From: Artemia franciscana
Taxonomy: Eukaryota; Arthropoda; Branchiopoda; Anostraca; Artemiidae
Length of the DNA stretch: 64,000 bases
Reading direction: 5' to 3'
Assembly: GCF_032884065.1 (NCBI RefSeq)
Contig: NW_027066312.1
Coordinates: forward strand, 1-64,000
Shown here piece by piece: positions 1 to 14,247 of the stretch (positions within the stretch are counted from its first letter, which is position 1; every line of letters begins with the position of its first letter). The position numbers and the translations under genes were made by a program. Below the pieces are notes generated by a model. It did not search any database, had not been told where the DNA came from, and saw only the letters and a program-made list of their open reading frames with translations.

Positions 1-65
1 TGGAGACTGAGAGGATTAGTGCCCTTAAAAATATTCGAAGGAGAACAGAGGGCAAACCTCCTCCC

Positions 66-1531
<1,466 letters not shown>

Positions 1532-3782
1532 TCCCTGTCCCGGTGTCCCGGTCGTCATTTACATCCCCCTGTTTCCCCCGGTGTCCCCGTTGTAGTTGTG
1601 TCCCTGTGTCCCGGTCGTCATTTATATTCCCTGTGTCCCGGTCGTCATTTGTATCCCGGTGTCCCGGTCTGTATATACATTCGTTTTTTAGTTTTGTTTT
1701 TCTCCTTTATTTTTTTCCTTTTTTTCTTTTTTAGCTTATTTAGATTTTAGATTTTTTAGTTTTTTTTATTAGTTTTTAGTTTTTTTTTCTTTTTAGTTTT
1801 TTTGTCCCGGTCGTCATTTATATCCCCCTGTTTCCCCCGGTGTCCCCCGTTGTAGTTGTGTCCCTGTGTCCCGGTCGTCATTTATATTCCTGTGTCCCGG
1901 TCGTCATTTGTATCCCGGTGTACCGGTCTGTATATACATTCGTTTTTTAGTTTTGTTTTTCTCCTTTATTTTTTTCCTTTTTTTTTCTTTTTTAGTTTAT
2001 TTAGATTTTTATATTTTTTAGTTTTTTTATTAGTTTTTAGTTTTTTTTTCTTTTTAGTTTTTTGTAGTTTTTACCTTCTTTTTAGTTTTGTTAATTTTTT
2101 TTTTTACTTATGTCCTGGTCGTCATTTATACTCCCTGTGTCCCGGTGCTTTGTTGATTGCTAATCGAACATTCCTTTCGTCCTGGTCGCTTTCTCTTTGA
2201 GTGTCGTCATTTATTTTTTTCTTTTTTAGTTCTTTTAGTTTTTACCTTTTTTAGTTTTTTTTAGTTTTTTAGATGAAAATTTTTTTAGTTTTTTCCTTTT
2301 TTTCTTTTTAGTTTTTTATTGGTTTTTACCTTTATGTTAGCTTATTTTTCAGTTTTTTCCTTTTTTTTAGTTTTTTTTTATTTTTTATTTTTTTTAGTTT
2401 TTTACCTTTTTTTAGTTTTTTTAGTTTTTTTAGTTTTTTTAGTTTTTTAGCTTTTTTTCTTTTTTATTGGTTTTTAGTTTTTTTGTAGTTTTTGCCTTTT
2501 TTTAGTTTTTTCAGTTTTTTTTTAGTTTTTTATTGGTATTTACCTTTATTTTAGCTTATTTTTCAGTTTTTTTTTTTTTAGTTTTTTTTAGTTTTTAGTT
2601 TTTTTTAGTTTTTTACCTTTTTTTAGTTTTTTTAGTTTTTTTAGTTTTTTAGCTTTTTTATTTTTTTTATTAGTTTTTAGTTTTTTTTGTAGTTTTTGCC
2701 TTTTTTTTGGTTTTTTTAGTTTTTTAGCTTTTTTATTAGTTTTTAGTTTTTTTTGTAGTTTTTGCCTTTTTTTAGTTTTTTTAGTTTTTTAGCTTTTTTA
2801 TTTTTTTTATTAGTTTTTAGTTTTTTTGTAGTTTTTGCCTTTTTTTAGTTTTTTCAGTTTTGACGTCACCTGATCCAGTTTTTTCAGGTGACGTCACCTG
2901 ATCCACGATCCACAGATCCACAGACAACTTATTTTTATATATATAGATAGTTTTTTTTTACTTATGTCCTGGTCGTCATTTATACTCCCTGTGTCCCGGT
3001 GCTTTGTTGATTGCTAATCGAACATTCCTTTTGTCCTGGTCGCTTTCTCTTTGAGTTTCGTCATTTATTTTTTTCTTTTTTAGTTCTTTTAGTTTTTACC
3101 TTTTTTAGTTTTTTTTAGTTTTTTAGATGAAAATTTTTTTAGTTTTTTCCTTTTTTCTTTTTAGTTTTTTATTGGTTTTTACCTTTATTTTAGCTTATTT
3201 TTCAGTTTTTTCCTTTTTTTTATTTTTTTTTTATTTTTTATTTTTTTTAGTTTTTTACCTTTTTTTAGTTTTTTTAGTTTTTTTAGTTTTTAGCTTTTTT
3301 ACTTTTTTTATTAGTTTTTAGTTTTTTTTGTAGTTTTTGCCTTTTTTTAGTTTTTTCAGTTTTTTTTTAGTTTTTTATTGGTTTTTACCTTTATTTTAGC
3401 TTATTTTTCAGTTTTTTCCTTTTTTTTAGTTTTTTTTAGTTTTTAGTTTTTTTAGTTTTTTACCTTTTTTTAGTTTTTTTAGTTTTTTAGTTTTTTAGCT
3501 TTTTTATTTTTTTTATTAGTTTTTAGTTTTTTTTGTAGTTTTTGCCTTTTTTTAGTTTTTTTAGTTTTTTAGCTTTTTTATTAGTTTTTAGTTTTTTTTG
3601 TAGTTTTTGCCTTTTTTTAGTTTTTTTAGTTTTTTAGCTTTTTTATTTTTTTTATTAGTTTTTAGTTTTTTTTGTAGTTTTTGCCTTTTTTTAGTTTTTT
3701 CAGTTTTGACGTCACCTGATCCAGTTTTTTCAGGTGACGTCACCTGATCCATCCACAGACAGACAGACAACTTATTTTTATA
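1532..3782 (-). mobile_element. Inverted Helitron 5' regions, tandemly duplicated
   Basis: From 1,532 the same modules are read on the minus strand: the GTCCCGGTCGTCATTT minisatellite, then long T-rich low-complexity DNA (CTTTTTTAGTTTTT-like), then an inverted 5' end. A unit of about 850 bp occurs twice (about 2,105-2,948 and 2,949-3,782). Each ends in a GACGTCACCTGATCC box and CAACTTATTTTTATATATA, the reverse complement of a Helitron 5' terminus. A shorter duplication of about 257 bp lies at 1,551-1,690 versus 1,808-1,950. No coding sequence is seen. Confidence 0.75.
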
Positions 3783-4221
<439 letters not shown>

Positions 4222-5319
4222 ATCTATATATATATAAAAAATAAGTTGTCTGTCTGTCTGTCTGTGGATCAGGTGACGTCATGTTTCTGTGTCGACTGAC
4301 GTCATGTTTTCGACTGACGAAATTACGAAATTACATTGGGACACAAATGACGACCAGGACACCGGCACATAGGGAATATAAATTACGACCGGGACACTCA
4401 AAGAGAAAGCGACCGGGACACAAGGAATGTTCAATTAGCAATCACAATCAACAAAACACCGTCAACAAACCATCACAAATGACGACGGGACACAGGGAGT
4501 ATAAATGACGACCAGGACATAAGTAAAAAAAAAAAAACTAAAAAAAAGGTAAGAACTACAAAAAAACTAAAAAGAAAAAAACAAACTAAAAACTAATAAA
4601 AAAACTAAAAAAGCTAAAAAACTAAAAAAATTAAAAAATAAAAAAAAAACTAAAAAAAGGAAACAAAAAGAAAAATAAAGAAGAAAAACAAAACTAAAAA
4701 AATAAAAAAAAACTAAAAAGAAAAAAGAAAAAAAAAACTAAAAAAACTAAAAAAATGTAAAAACCAAAAAAAAAACTAAAAAGAAAAAAAGGGGAAAAAT
4801 ACAAAAATTTATTTCATCATTTACCATTTCAAAAACGAATGTATATACAGACTGGGACACCGGAATACAAATGACGACCGGGACACAGGGAATATAAATG
4901 ACGACCGGGACACAGGGACACAACTACAACGGGGACGCCGGGGGGCACAGGGGGATATATAAATGACGATGTTGACATAGAAAATGTTCGATTAGCAATC
5001 ACCATCAACAAAGCTCAAGGGCAATCATTAGAATCATGAGGTATAACTAAAAAAAACTAAAAAAAAGGCAGAAAACTAAAACCTAAAAAAAAAGACCAAT
5101 TCAAAAACGAATGTATGTACAGACTGGGACACCGGGACACGAATGACGACCGGGACACCGGGACACAAGGAATATCAATGACGCCCGGGACCCTCAAAGA
5201 GAATTCACAGACTGGGACACCGGGACATAAATGATGACCGGAACACATGGAATATAAATGACGACCGGGCCACCGGGGGGCACACGGGGATATATAAATG
5301 ACGACGGTGACACAGGAAA

Positions 5320-5517
5320 TCGTCGATTAGCAATCACCATCAACAAAGCTCAAGGGTAATCATTAGAATCATGAGGTATAGATCTGAATACGGATTGTTT
5401 TCCCATGGACCATTATATGTTGCATGTTCAAGAGTCGGTAAACCTGACAATCTATTTATATGCACAGACAATGGGACAGCGAAGAATGTTGTATATTCGC
5501 AAGTTTTATTTAGTTAA
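5320..5517 (+). pseudogene. Helitron helicase C-terminus remnant
   Basis: Translation shows INKAQGQSLES, a stop, [12 protein letters not shown], then [14 protein letters not shown] and NGTAKNVVY-like residues across a frame change. It is the same C-terminal Pif1-helicase segment as at 1,411-1,531 but reaches the natural end of the protein. The TA tract that follows starts right after the coding remnant. It carries at least one stop and lacks Walker A/B upstream, so it is not functional. Confidence 0.8.
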
Positions 5518-5518
5518 A

Positions 5519-5519
<1 letters not shown>

Positions 5520-5569
<50 letters not shown>

Positions 5570-5571
5570 CT
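5520..5571. repeat. Short (TA)n tract inside Helitron
   Basis: This TA tract lies between the helicase remnant and the 3' terminal block. The same position is held by the much longer tracts at 6,757-7,035, 7,985-8,132 and 10,375-10,728. Confidence 0.9.
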
Positions 5572-5692
5572 ATCTATATTCACAGGTGGGACATAGGGAC
5601 ACAACTACAATGGCGCGTAACTAATATGGCGCGTAACAACTTACGCGCGCGGGGGGGCTTGGGGGGGGGGCGAAGTGCCCCCACCAACTAGG

Positions 5693-5728
5693 TGTTGGGG
5701 TGGCGCGAAGCGCCACCCCAACATCTAG
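5693..5728 (+). other. Helitron 3' hairpin terminator and CTAG end
   Basis: The palindrome TGTTGGGGTGGCGC-GAA-GCGCCACCCCAACA is perfect over 14 bp and is followed by T and CTAG. In Helitrons this hairpin is thought to stop rolling-circle strand transfer. It is the best-preserved 3' end in the window; those at 3,933, 7,960 and 10,227 (-) are degenerate versions. Confidence 0.85.
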
Positions 5729-5848
5729 TATATATATGTATATATATAAATCAGTTGTCTGTCTGTCTGTCTGTCGAGTGACGTCACTATATGACGTCTG
5801 AATTATTTCATCATATACCCATTCAAAAACGAATTTATTAAAGCCGAA

Positions 5849-5929
5849 GTAGCTGAGTTGGTAAAGCGTTATGTTCCAGATTCCAGGTCCGAGATGTTCC
5901 AGGTTCGAACCTTGGCTTTAGCATTAATA
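5849..5929 (+). tRNA. tRNA-like segment (SINE head or tRNA pseudogene)
   Basis: The 81 nt begin GCCGAAGTAGCTGAGTTGG, a good A box and D arm, and end with CCAGGTTCGAACCTTGG, a textbook T arm with B box, followed by CTTTAGC, which pairs with GCCGAAG except for one mismatch and one wobble. The anticodon arm is not convincing, so I give no amino-acid identity. Copies recur on the minus strand near 9,215-9,310 and 11,452-11,540 (part at 9,010-9,045), each next to A/T-rich low-complexity DNA. That suggests a tRNA-derived SINE carried by the Helitrons rather than a working tRNA gene. Confidence 0.55.
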
Positions 5930-6554
5930 CAAAAGAAGAAAAAAACTAAAAATGGTAAAAACTACAAACAAACTAAAAAGAAAATACTAAAAAAACTGAA
6001 AAAGCTAAAAAACTAAAAAACTAAAAAAATGTCAAAACTAAAAACTAAAAAAGAAAAAAAACTAAAAAAACTAAAAACAGGTAAAAACTAAAAAGAAAAA
6101 AAAATAATAAAAAAACTAAAAAAAACTAAAAAATGAAAAATAAAAAAAAGAAAAAAAGAAAAAAAACTGAAAAATAAAGGAGAAATGAAAACAAAAAACC
6201 GGGACACAGGGAATATAAATGACGACCGGGACAATCAAATAGAAATTACAGACTGAGACACCAGGACACAAATAACGCCCGGTTGATATAAATGACGACC
6301 GGGACACTCAAAGATAAATTACAGACCGTGACAACGGGACACAAATGACGACCGGGACACCGGGACACAGGGAATATAAATGACGACTGGGACGCTCAAA
6401 GAGAAATTACAGACTGTTTCACTGGGACACAAATGACGACCGGGATACTGGGAATACAAAGGACGACCAGGACACAGGGACACAACTGCAAGGGGGATGC
6501 CGGGGGAACTGGGGGATATATAAATGATGACGGGGACACAGGGAACGTTCGATT

Positions 6555-6750
6555 AGCAATCAACATCAACAAAGCTCAAGGGCAATCATTAGAATAATCA
6601 GGTATAGATCTGAATACGGATTGTTTTTCCCATGGACAATTTTATGTTGCATGTTCAAGAGTCGGTAAACCTGACAATATATTTATATGCACAGACAATG
6701 GGATATCGAAGAATGTTGTAAATTCGCAAGTTTTAAGTAGTTAAAAACAT
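6555..6750 (+). pseudogene. Helitron helicase C-terminus remnant
   Basis: This carries the same INKAQGQSLE ... CSRVGKPDN series as the copy at 5,320, with an indel near 6,590-6,630 and a stop. It runs to AAGTTTTAAGTAGTTAAAAAC, which marks the end of RepHel in every copy here. Confidence 0.78.
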
Positions 6751-6756
6751 ATAAAT

Positions 6757-7037
<281 letters not shown>

Positions 7038-7043
7038 GGTATT

Positions 7044-7283
7044 TAAGACATGCGTTAATGCGTTCACGCTGCTGATAGAGAAAGTAAGAAAAGAAAGCTT
7101 GCCGAGGAATCACAAGAACAGCAAGAAAACAGGCTTGCGGCTAAAGAACGCAAAACCGTGCAGTTAGATGAAAATCCACCTGGAAAGCGAGAGTCAAAAC
7201 ATATCAAAACTGAAAATGATAGCGATGATGATTGGGTTTGGGATTTTAACTTGGATAAGGTCATCAATGCCTACCAGATTTAA
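7044..7283 (+). pseudogene. Helitron RepHel N-terminal fragment
   Basis: Translation gives [33 protein letters not shown], then an acidic SDDDWVWDFNLDK-like end and a stop. Helitron RepHel proteins of arthropods often begin with repeats of the form RLAAxRESxKRRRAEESxEQRE before the zinc-finger and Rep domains. This piece holds only that basic N-terminal tract. Two related copies lie on the minus strand (9,680-10,062 and 11,905-12,243). Confidence 0.65.
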
Positions 7284-7384
7284 GTTAAAAAACAAAGGTT
7301 CGGCGATATGTACTTCATAGTGACGCTGAAAAATAAAGAAGAAGAAAAAACTTAAAAACATAAAAAAACTAAAAAGAAAAAACA

Positions 7385-7985
7385 CTCAAAGATAAATTAC
7401 AGACCGGGACACAAATGACGACCGACACAGAGGGAATATAAATGACGAACGGGAACCTCAAAGAAAAATTATAGACTGGGACACCCGGACACAAATCACG
7501 ACCGGGAATATAAATGACGACCGGGACACAGAGACACAACTACGACGGGGACGCCGGGGACACAGGCGGGATATATAATTGATGACTGAGACACAGGGAT
7601 TGTTTGAATAGAAATTACTGACCAGGACACAAATGACGACCGGGACACTGGGACAGAGGGAATATAAATGACGACCGGGACACTCAAAGAGAAATTACAA
7701 ACTGGGACACCAGGACACAAATGACGACCGAGACACAGGGAATATAAATGCTATTTATATGCACAGACAATGGGACAGCGAAGAATGTTGTATATTCGCA
7801 TGTTTTACGTAGTTAAAAATATATATTTATATCTATCTCTATTCACAGGTGGGACACAGGGACACAGCTACAATGGCGCGTAACTAATATGGCGCGTAAC
7901 CACTTACGCGCGCGGGGGGGGGCTTGGGGGGGCGCGAAGCGCCCCACCAACTAGGTGTTGGGGTGGTGTGAAGCGCCAACCCAAC
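7385..7985 (+). mobile_element. Helitron 3' half with decayed terminus
   Basis: GACGACCGGGACAC minisatellite (7,385-7,740) leads into the last residues of the helicase (7,752-7,812), then the conserved 3' block with GGCGCGTAACTAATATGG and a G-run. The subterminal palindrome (about 7,957-7,985) is imperfect, and CTAG has been replaced by TA repeats. Expansion of the adjacent microsatellite probably erased the terminal bases. Confidence 0.7.
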
Positions 7986-8318
<333 letters not shown>

Positions 8319-9214
8319 ATTGCTAATCAAACATTCTCTCTGTCCCCATCGTCATTTATATATCCCCCTGTGCCCCCCGGTGTCCCCGTTGTAGTTGTGT
8401 CCCTGTGTCCCAGTCGTCATTTATAGTCAACAAACATGACGTCAGTCGACACGCAAACATGACGTCAGTCAACACACACGTCCCAGTCGTCATTTGTGTC
8501 CCGGTGTCCCAGTCTGTAATTTCTCTTTGAGTGTCTCGGTCGTCATTTATATTCCCTGTGTCCCAGTCTGTATATACATTCGTTTTTGAATTGGTATATG
8601 AAGAAATAATTTTTTATTTTTTTCCTTTTTTTCTTTTTAGTTTTTTTTTTGTTTTTACCTATTTTTTAGCTTTTTAGTTTCTTTTTCTTTTTCTATTTAG
8701 TTTTTTTGTAGTTTTTACCTTTTTTAGTTTTTTATATTTTTATTTTTTTTAGTTTTCTTTTTCTCCTTAATTTTTCAGTTTTTTTCCTTTTTTAGTATTT
8801 TTTACTTTTTCAGTTTTTAGTTTTTTTATTAGTTTTTAGTTGTTTTTTTTCTTTTTAGTGTTTTTGCTGTTTTTACCCTTTTTTAGTTTTTTTCCTTTTT
8901 TTGCTTTTAGTTTTTTACCTTTTTTAGTTTTTTTTAGTTTTTTTAGTAGTTTTACCTGTTTTTTAGATTTTTTAGTTTTTTTCTTTTTATTTTTTTTCTT
9001 CTTTTGTATTAATGCTAAAGCCAAGGTTCGAACCTGGTTTATTAGTTTTTAGTTTTGTTTCTTTTTAGTTTTTTTTTGTAGTTTTTACCTTTTTTAGTTT
9101 TTTTTACTTTTTTAGTTTTTTACTCTTTCTTAAGTTTTTTTTTTTAGTTTTTTAGCTTTTTTATTTTTTTTAGTATTTTCTTTTTAGTTTTTTTTGTAGT
9201 TTTATCTTTTTTTC

Positions 9215-9310
9215 TTCTTTTTTATTAATGCTAAAGCCAAGTTCGATCCTTAAACCTCTCGGACCTAGAACCTGGAACATAACGCTTTACCAACTGAGCT
9301 ACTGTATTTG
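9215..9310 (-). tRNA. tRNA-like segment (minus), degenerate
   Basis: The reverse strand carries GTAGCTCAGTTGGTAAAGCG (D arm and A box) and a damaged T arm around GGATCGAACTTGGCTTTAGC. It is the same family as the segment at 5,849. A detached T-arm piece lies at 9,010-9,045, and a detached 5' piece (AAGTAGCTCAGTTAT) at 9,440-9,470. The SINE-like insert at 9,315-9,440 splits the copy. Confidence 0.45.
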
Positions 9311-9317
9311 TATCGGA

Positions 9318-9440
9318 TTAATGACGCTTCTTGACTACTAAGGTCCCTGCGTCGGCCCTGTTGTGCATTCCTGCAGCATGGTTCGATCTCTGGGTCCTGT
9401 ATTACCACCCTAAGGTCAAACCCACTGGGCCAACACAGGT
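9318..9440 (-). mobile_element. tRNA-derived SINE copy
   Basis: Read on the minus strand, TGTTGGCCCAGTGGG resembles a Pol III A box and GATCGAACC fits the B-box consensus exactly, about 35 nt downstream. The unit ends GGGACCTTAGTAGTCAAG. A second, diverged copy at 25,435-25,552 shares the boxes and the ACCTTAGTAGT tail, so this is a dispersed SINE-like family. It has inserted into or beside the tRNA-like part of the Helitron. Confidence 0.55.
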
Positions 9441-9679
9441 AGTTATATAACTGAGCTACTTCGGCTTGAATACATTCGTTTTTGAATTGGTATGTGATGA
9501 AATAAGTCAGACGTCATATGCGGACAGTGACGTCACTTGACAGAGGAACAGGCAACTTATTTATATATATATATAGATAGATACGTCAGTTGACAAACAT
9601 GACGTCAGTCGACAAACAAACATGACGTCAGTAGACAGATACACAGACAAACAACTTATTTTTATATATATAAGTTTCA

Positions 9680-10062
9680 CCATTAAATTTCAAGACCTTG
9701 CAATACGGACAAATTTTGGACATAGTCCCGATTTGAAAAGATCTACTCATGCTATAATCGTCGACTGGGCTGTACCTAAATGCTAGGCGAAAATTTTCAG
9801 GTTGCTCTTGTGATTCCTTGGCACGCTTTCTTTTGGTGATTTCTCTTTGAGACGCAAGCCTAATTTCACGCTATTGTTATGATTCCTCGGTACGCTTTCT
9901 TTCCTTACTTTCTCTATCAGCCGCAAGCCTGTTTTCTTGCTAAACTTGTGATTCCTCGGCAAGCCTTCTTTTTTCACTTTCTCTTTTAGCAGCAAGTTTT
10001 TTGGCAAAGACTCTTTGAGCAGCTTCCTCGGCTGTTGTCATTGTAGGTTCTTCAGTCATTTT
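9680..10062 (-). pseudogene. Helitron RepHel N-terminal fragment with zinc-finger region
   Basis: On the minus strand it starts MTEEPTMTTAEEAAQRVFAK (10,062), continues with KLAAKRESEKRRLAEES-type basic repeats, then breaks into frames that still show RDYVQNLSVLQGLEI. That matches the TMSEICPYC part of the second Helitron at 16.5 kb. The cysteine-containing element precedes the Rep domain in intact RepHel. There are several stops. Confidence 0.65.
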
Positions 10063-10089
10063 ACAATTAAACAATTTTCCGTGAACGAA

Positions 10090-10219
10090 TGTCTTAAATA
10101 CCTTTAATGACGTCATCGTTATAACAAACATGATGACAACTAACTTCATGACGACAGGACATGATGACATGACGTCAGTAGACAGACACACAGACAAACA
10201 ACTTATTTTTATATATATA
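10090..10219 (-). mobile_element. Helitron 5' end (minus), abutting the next element
   Basis: Read on the minus strand: TATATATATAAAAATAAGTT, GTTTGTCTGTGTGTCTGTC, then repeated GACGTCATG boxes. It follows the CTAG end of the minus element at 10,220 without a spacer. This is the minus-strand counterpart of the head-to-tail join at 5,728/5,729. Confidence 0.65.
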
Positions 10220-10371
10220 CTAGCTTTTGGGGTGGCGCTTCGCACCACCCCAACACCTAGTTGGTGGGGGCGCTTCGGCCCCCCGCACGCGTAAGTCGTT
10301 ACTCACCATTGTAGTTGTGTCCCTGTGTCCCGCCTGTGAATATAGATAAAAGAGAAAAGATTTCTCTTTTC

Positions 10372-10925
<554 letters not shown>

Positions 10926-11451
10926 TCGAACATTCCCTGTGTCCCGGCCGGTCGTCATTTGTGTCCCAGTGTCCCAGTCTGTAATTTCTCTTTGAGCGTC
11001 CAGTTCGTCATTTATATTCCCTATGTCCCGGTCATCATTTGTGTCCCGGTCTGTAATTTATCTTTGATTGTCCCGGTCGTCATTTATATCTCCCGGTCGT
11101 TATTTGTGTCCCAGTGTCCCAGTCTGTAATTGCTCTTTGAGTGTCACGGTCGTCATTTATATTCCCTGTGTCCCGGCTTTTAGTATTCTTTTTCTGCTTT
11201 ATTTTTCAGCTTTTTTCCTTTTTTCAGTTTTTTTTCTTTTTCAGTTTTTAGTTATTTTTAGTTTTTTATTAGTTTTTAGTTTGTTTTTTTTTAGTTTTTT
11301 TTGTAATTTTTACCTTTTTTTTAGTTTTTTTAGTTTTTTTTTCTTTTTTAGTTATTTTTTAGTTTTTCAGCTTTTTTACTTTATTTAGTATTTTCTTTTT
11401 AGTTTTTTTTTGTAGTTTTTACCTTTTTTAGTTTTTTTCGTCTTTTGTATT

Positions 11452-11540
11452 AATGATAAGGCCAAGGTCCAAACCTGGAGCCTCTCAGACCTAGAACCTG
11501 AAACATAACGCTTTACCAGCTCAGCTACTTCGGCTTGAAT
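11452..11540 (-). tRNA. tRNA-like segment (minus)
   Basis: Read on the minus strand: GCCGAAGTAGCTGAGCTGG, AAAGCGTTATG, then CCAGGTTTGGACCTTGGCC. It is the same family as 5,849-5,929, with a B-box change (TTCGAA to TTTGGA). It is flanked on its 3' side by A-rich low-complexity DNA. Confidence 0.5.
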
Positions 11541-11544
11541 ACAT

Positions 11545-11640
11545 TCATTTTGAGCAGCTTCCTCGGGTGTTGCCATTGTAGGTTCTTCAGTCATTTTACA
11601 ATTAGAAATTTCTCTTTCAACGATCTTCTTACAATTAAAA
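11545..11640 (-). pseudogene. Second RepHel start fragment
   Basis: On the minus strand this encodes a short basic lead, then MTEEPTMATPEEAAQ, and runs into the tRNA-like segment. The MTEEP start is shared with 10,062 and 12,225, so it is a duplicated RepHel N-terminus. Confidence 0.6.
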
Positions 11641-11904
11641 ATTTGTCTTTGAACGATATTCTTAAATACCTGTGTCCTGGTCGTCATTTATATTCCCTGT
11701 GTCCCGGTCGTCATTTGTGTCCCGGTATCCCAGTCTGTAATTTCTCTTTGAGTGTCCCGGTCGTCATTTATATTTCCTATGTCCCGGTCGTCATTTGTGT
11801 CCCGGTCTGTAATTTCTCTTTGAGTGTTTTTTCTTTTTAGTTTTTTTTTTTAGTTTTTTACCTTTTTCTTTTTTCAGTTTTCTTTTTCTTCTTTATTTTT
11901 CAGC

Positions 11905-12243
11905 GTCACTATGAAATACATATCGCCGAGCCTTTGTTTTTTTAACTAAAATCTGGTAGGCATTGATGACCTTATCCAAGTCAGAATCCCAAACCCAATC
12001 ATCATCGCTATCATTTTCAGTTTTCATTTGTTTTGACTCTCGCTGTCAAAGTGGATTTTCATCTAACTGCACGGTTTTGCGTTCTTTAGCCGCAAGCCTG
12101 TTTTCTTGCTGTTCTTGTGATTCCTCGGCACGCTTTCTTTTCTTACTTTCTCTATCAGCCGCAAGTTTTTTGGCATAGACTCTTTGAGCAGCTCCCTCGG
12201 CTGTTGCCAATGTAGGTTCTTCAGTCATTTTACAATTAAACAT
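11905..12243 (-). pseudogene. RepHel N-terminal fragment
   Basis: On the minus strand the start MTEEPTLATAEGAAQRVYAK is followed by [20 protein letters not shown] and [17 protein letters not shown] frame shift then leads to an acidic NDSDDDWVWDSDLDKVINAY end and HSDAEK. It aligns throughout with the + strand fragment at 7,044-7,283. The acidic end and stop lie where the zinc-finger and Rep regions would begin. Confidence 0.65.
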
Positions 12244-12426
12244 TTTTTTCGTCCACGATCTTCTTAACATTAAAAATTTGTCTTTGAACGATTTTCTTAA
12301 ATATTTTTAATGACGTCATCGTCATAAAAAACATGACGACAACTAACTTAATGACGATATGATGACATGACGTCACTCGACAGACCCACAGAATAACATC
12401 TTATTTTTATATTTATAGAAGATAGA

Positions 12427-13494
12427 TAATAACGAAATAGAGAAGATTTTATAACAGCCAACACAACAATCGCAGAAAATCCCGGTTGTCAGTACTTTCC
12501 TCTTTGTTTTAGTCTTGGGTGTTTTCTTCTTCGTGTGGGATTACCTTTTAAACCCAAGAGATCCTTCTTACATTCAGAGTCTGAGGATTGAGGGTGGATA
12601 TATCGGTCGCTTGGGGTTACAAAAGTGGAGGAATACTTTATGTTAGTTTGAGACACAAGAATACGCACTGTTTTAAATGTGAATTCTATTCATGTCCTTA
12701 GGTCTTTAGTAACTGAAAAAAAAAATCATGAATTTCTTGTATCTTTCATAATCTGAGATCCATAAGGGTAACCATGACCACTAATTAGAACTGATTCCTC
12801 TATTTCTTTTTCTGAAGCTGAAATTCTCCCTCGGTAGCACCTAATGTTAGCAAGACCTAGGGATACTAGAACAATTACGAACAATCATCATTCTAAGCAT
12901 AAGCAAGAACCATAAGTCGTCGAGATAAAACAAGGTAGGAACCGGGACCGCATCCAGGATTGCTAGAAGAGAGGGGTACTGAAAAAGAATTACAAAACGT
13001 AACAAAAATTTGTTCTCTTGTATTTTTGTTACTTTTGTACAGGTTGGACTAAAATTTCAGGAAAAGGTGATTCAAATCGGGTAACCCCTTGGATGCGGAC
13101 ATGCCCACAACTAATAATAGGAGAAAAAAGAAAAATGAACCCGAGGGAACCAGAGTTGCCAGTCATTGATGAAAATGATTTTAAAATTATTCGACAAATT
13201 ACATTTTAATTAAGAATTACTGTAATAAGCGAGCTTCGAGGATGCAGCAAGCTTCGAGCCATAATAAAATACGTTCTCTTAATATGGCTCTTTGAAGTCA
13301 AAAGAAATTGGAAGAAATGTGCTCAAATAGGTGACTATAATTGAAAATATTTTAAACAGCACATTGGCCAACTGATCTTCCTTTTGGGGATAACTTAGCT
13401 AATGATCGTTGACAAGTGTCTCAGATTGTGCGAAAATGTCAGATAAAATGTTTAGGCGTAACTGCGACGATGTGCTCATGGCGTATTTTTTTTA
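12427..13494. other. Unassigned, no recognised feature
   Basis: This is AT-rich single-copy-looking DNA without Helitron modules. A 63-residue open frame at 13,018-13,209 (+) has no recognisable motif. I see no convincing gene, RNA or repeat. Confidence 0.5.
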
Positions 13495-13499
13495 TGTTT

Positions 13500-13840
13500 T
13501 AATTTCTCTTTCACTTTAAGCCTTGGTTTTCTTTTCTAGGCTTTTCGATTGCTTTAATCTCTTGTCAGAATATATTCAGATAATTTTGCAATTACCAGTT
13601 ATTTACTCTTTGAGCAATTCAATATAACTTTTCCGTGCATAAAATCTTCAACTTTTCCACATAAGTTCGAAAAAATTATGTAATTACATGCTCCTCGTAA
13701 TAAAGGCAAGTTCTTCTTCAATCAAGGTAGGTCTGCCTTTTTCAAGATTTCAAATTTTTGGAAAGTCCATAAGAAATTGCATTTATCTGGAACTTGAATG
13801 AACACATTTTAATTTCCAATTTGAACTTTAATTGTTGATC
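13500..13840. repeat. Direct repeat of about 330 bp, copy 1
   Basis: This aligns collinearly with 15,270-15,600. Shared blocks include CAATATAACTTTTCCGTG versus AATATAACTTTTCCGTGAA, and TTGAATGAACAC at the end. On the minus strand both copies encode similar residues (FIQVPD, TFQKFEI, KK-DLP). The shared protein signal suggests a duplicated exon or gene 5' region. Copy 1 has several stops. Confidence 0.65.
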
Positions 13841-13856
13841 GCTTAAGCAACAAGAC

Positions 13857-14215
13857 CTAAGAGTTCATGTGACACTTGTGACGAGGTCAGAAGAGTCAAG
13901 AGTTCATATTGGAGAAGCTCTAGCAAAACTCTAAGAATCAATAGATTAATTTAAACGGAACATCAGTAGGCTTAATGCTTGTCAGGATTAAAAAAAAGGG
14001 CTCTGAGACACGAGGTCCTTCTAAAAATCAAATTCAATCCGATCACCCACTCGTAAGTGAAAAATACCTCATGTTTTCAATTTTTTTTCCTCTCCCTTCA
14101 GTCCCCAGATAGTTGAATCGGGGAAAATGACTTTATCAAGTCAATTTGTGCAGGTCCCTGACACGCATACCAATTTATTCCGAAGCTTCAGTTTCAGATT
14201 CAGAACAGTTTCAGG
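13857..14215 (+). repeat. Compound-repeat fragment (family of 50.1 and 59.6 kb)
   Basis: It begins AAGAGTTCATGTGACACTTG and GACGAGGTC, the 39-bp unit motif of the 59.6-kb copy, then jumps to CTCTGAGACACGAGGTCC, TCCGATCACCCACTCGTAAG and the CCTGACACGCATACCAAT part also seen inverted near 51,340-51,430. It is therefore a shortened copy of the compound repeat. Confidence 0.65.
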
Positions 14216-14247
14216 AGCTGCCACACGCCTTCTTTCACTTTCATCAC

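Noticed and set aside
1856-3321. Phe/Leu-rich frames of 60-114 codons in T-rich DNA
   Set aside because: Low-complexity CTTTTTTAGTTTTT DNA within Helitron copies; no start context or conservation.
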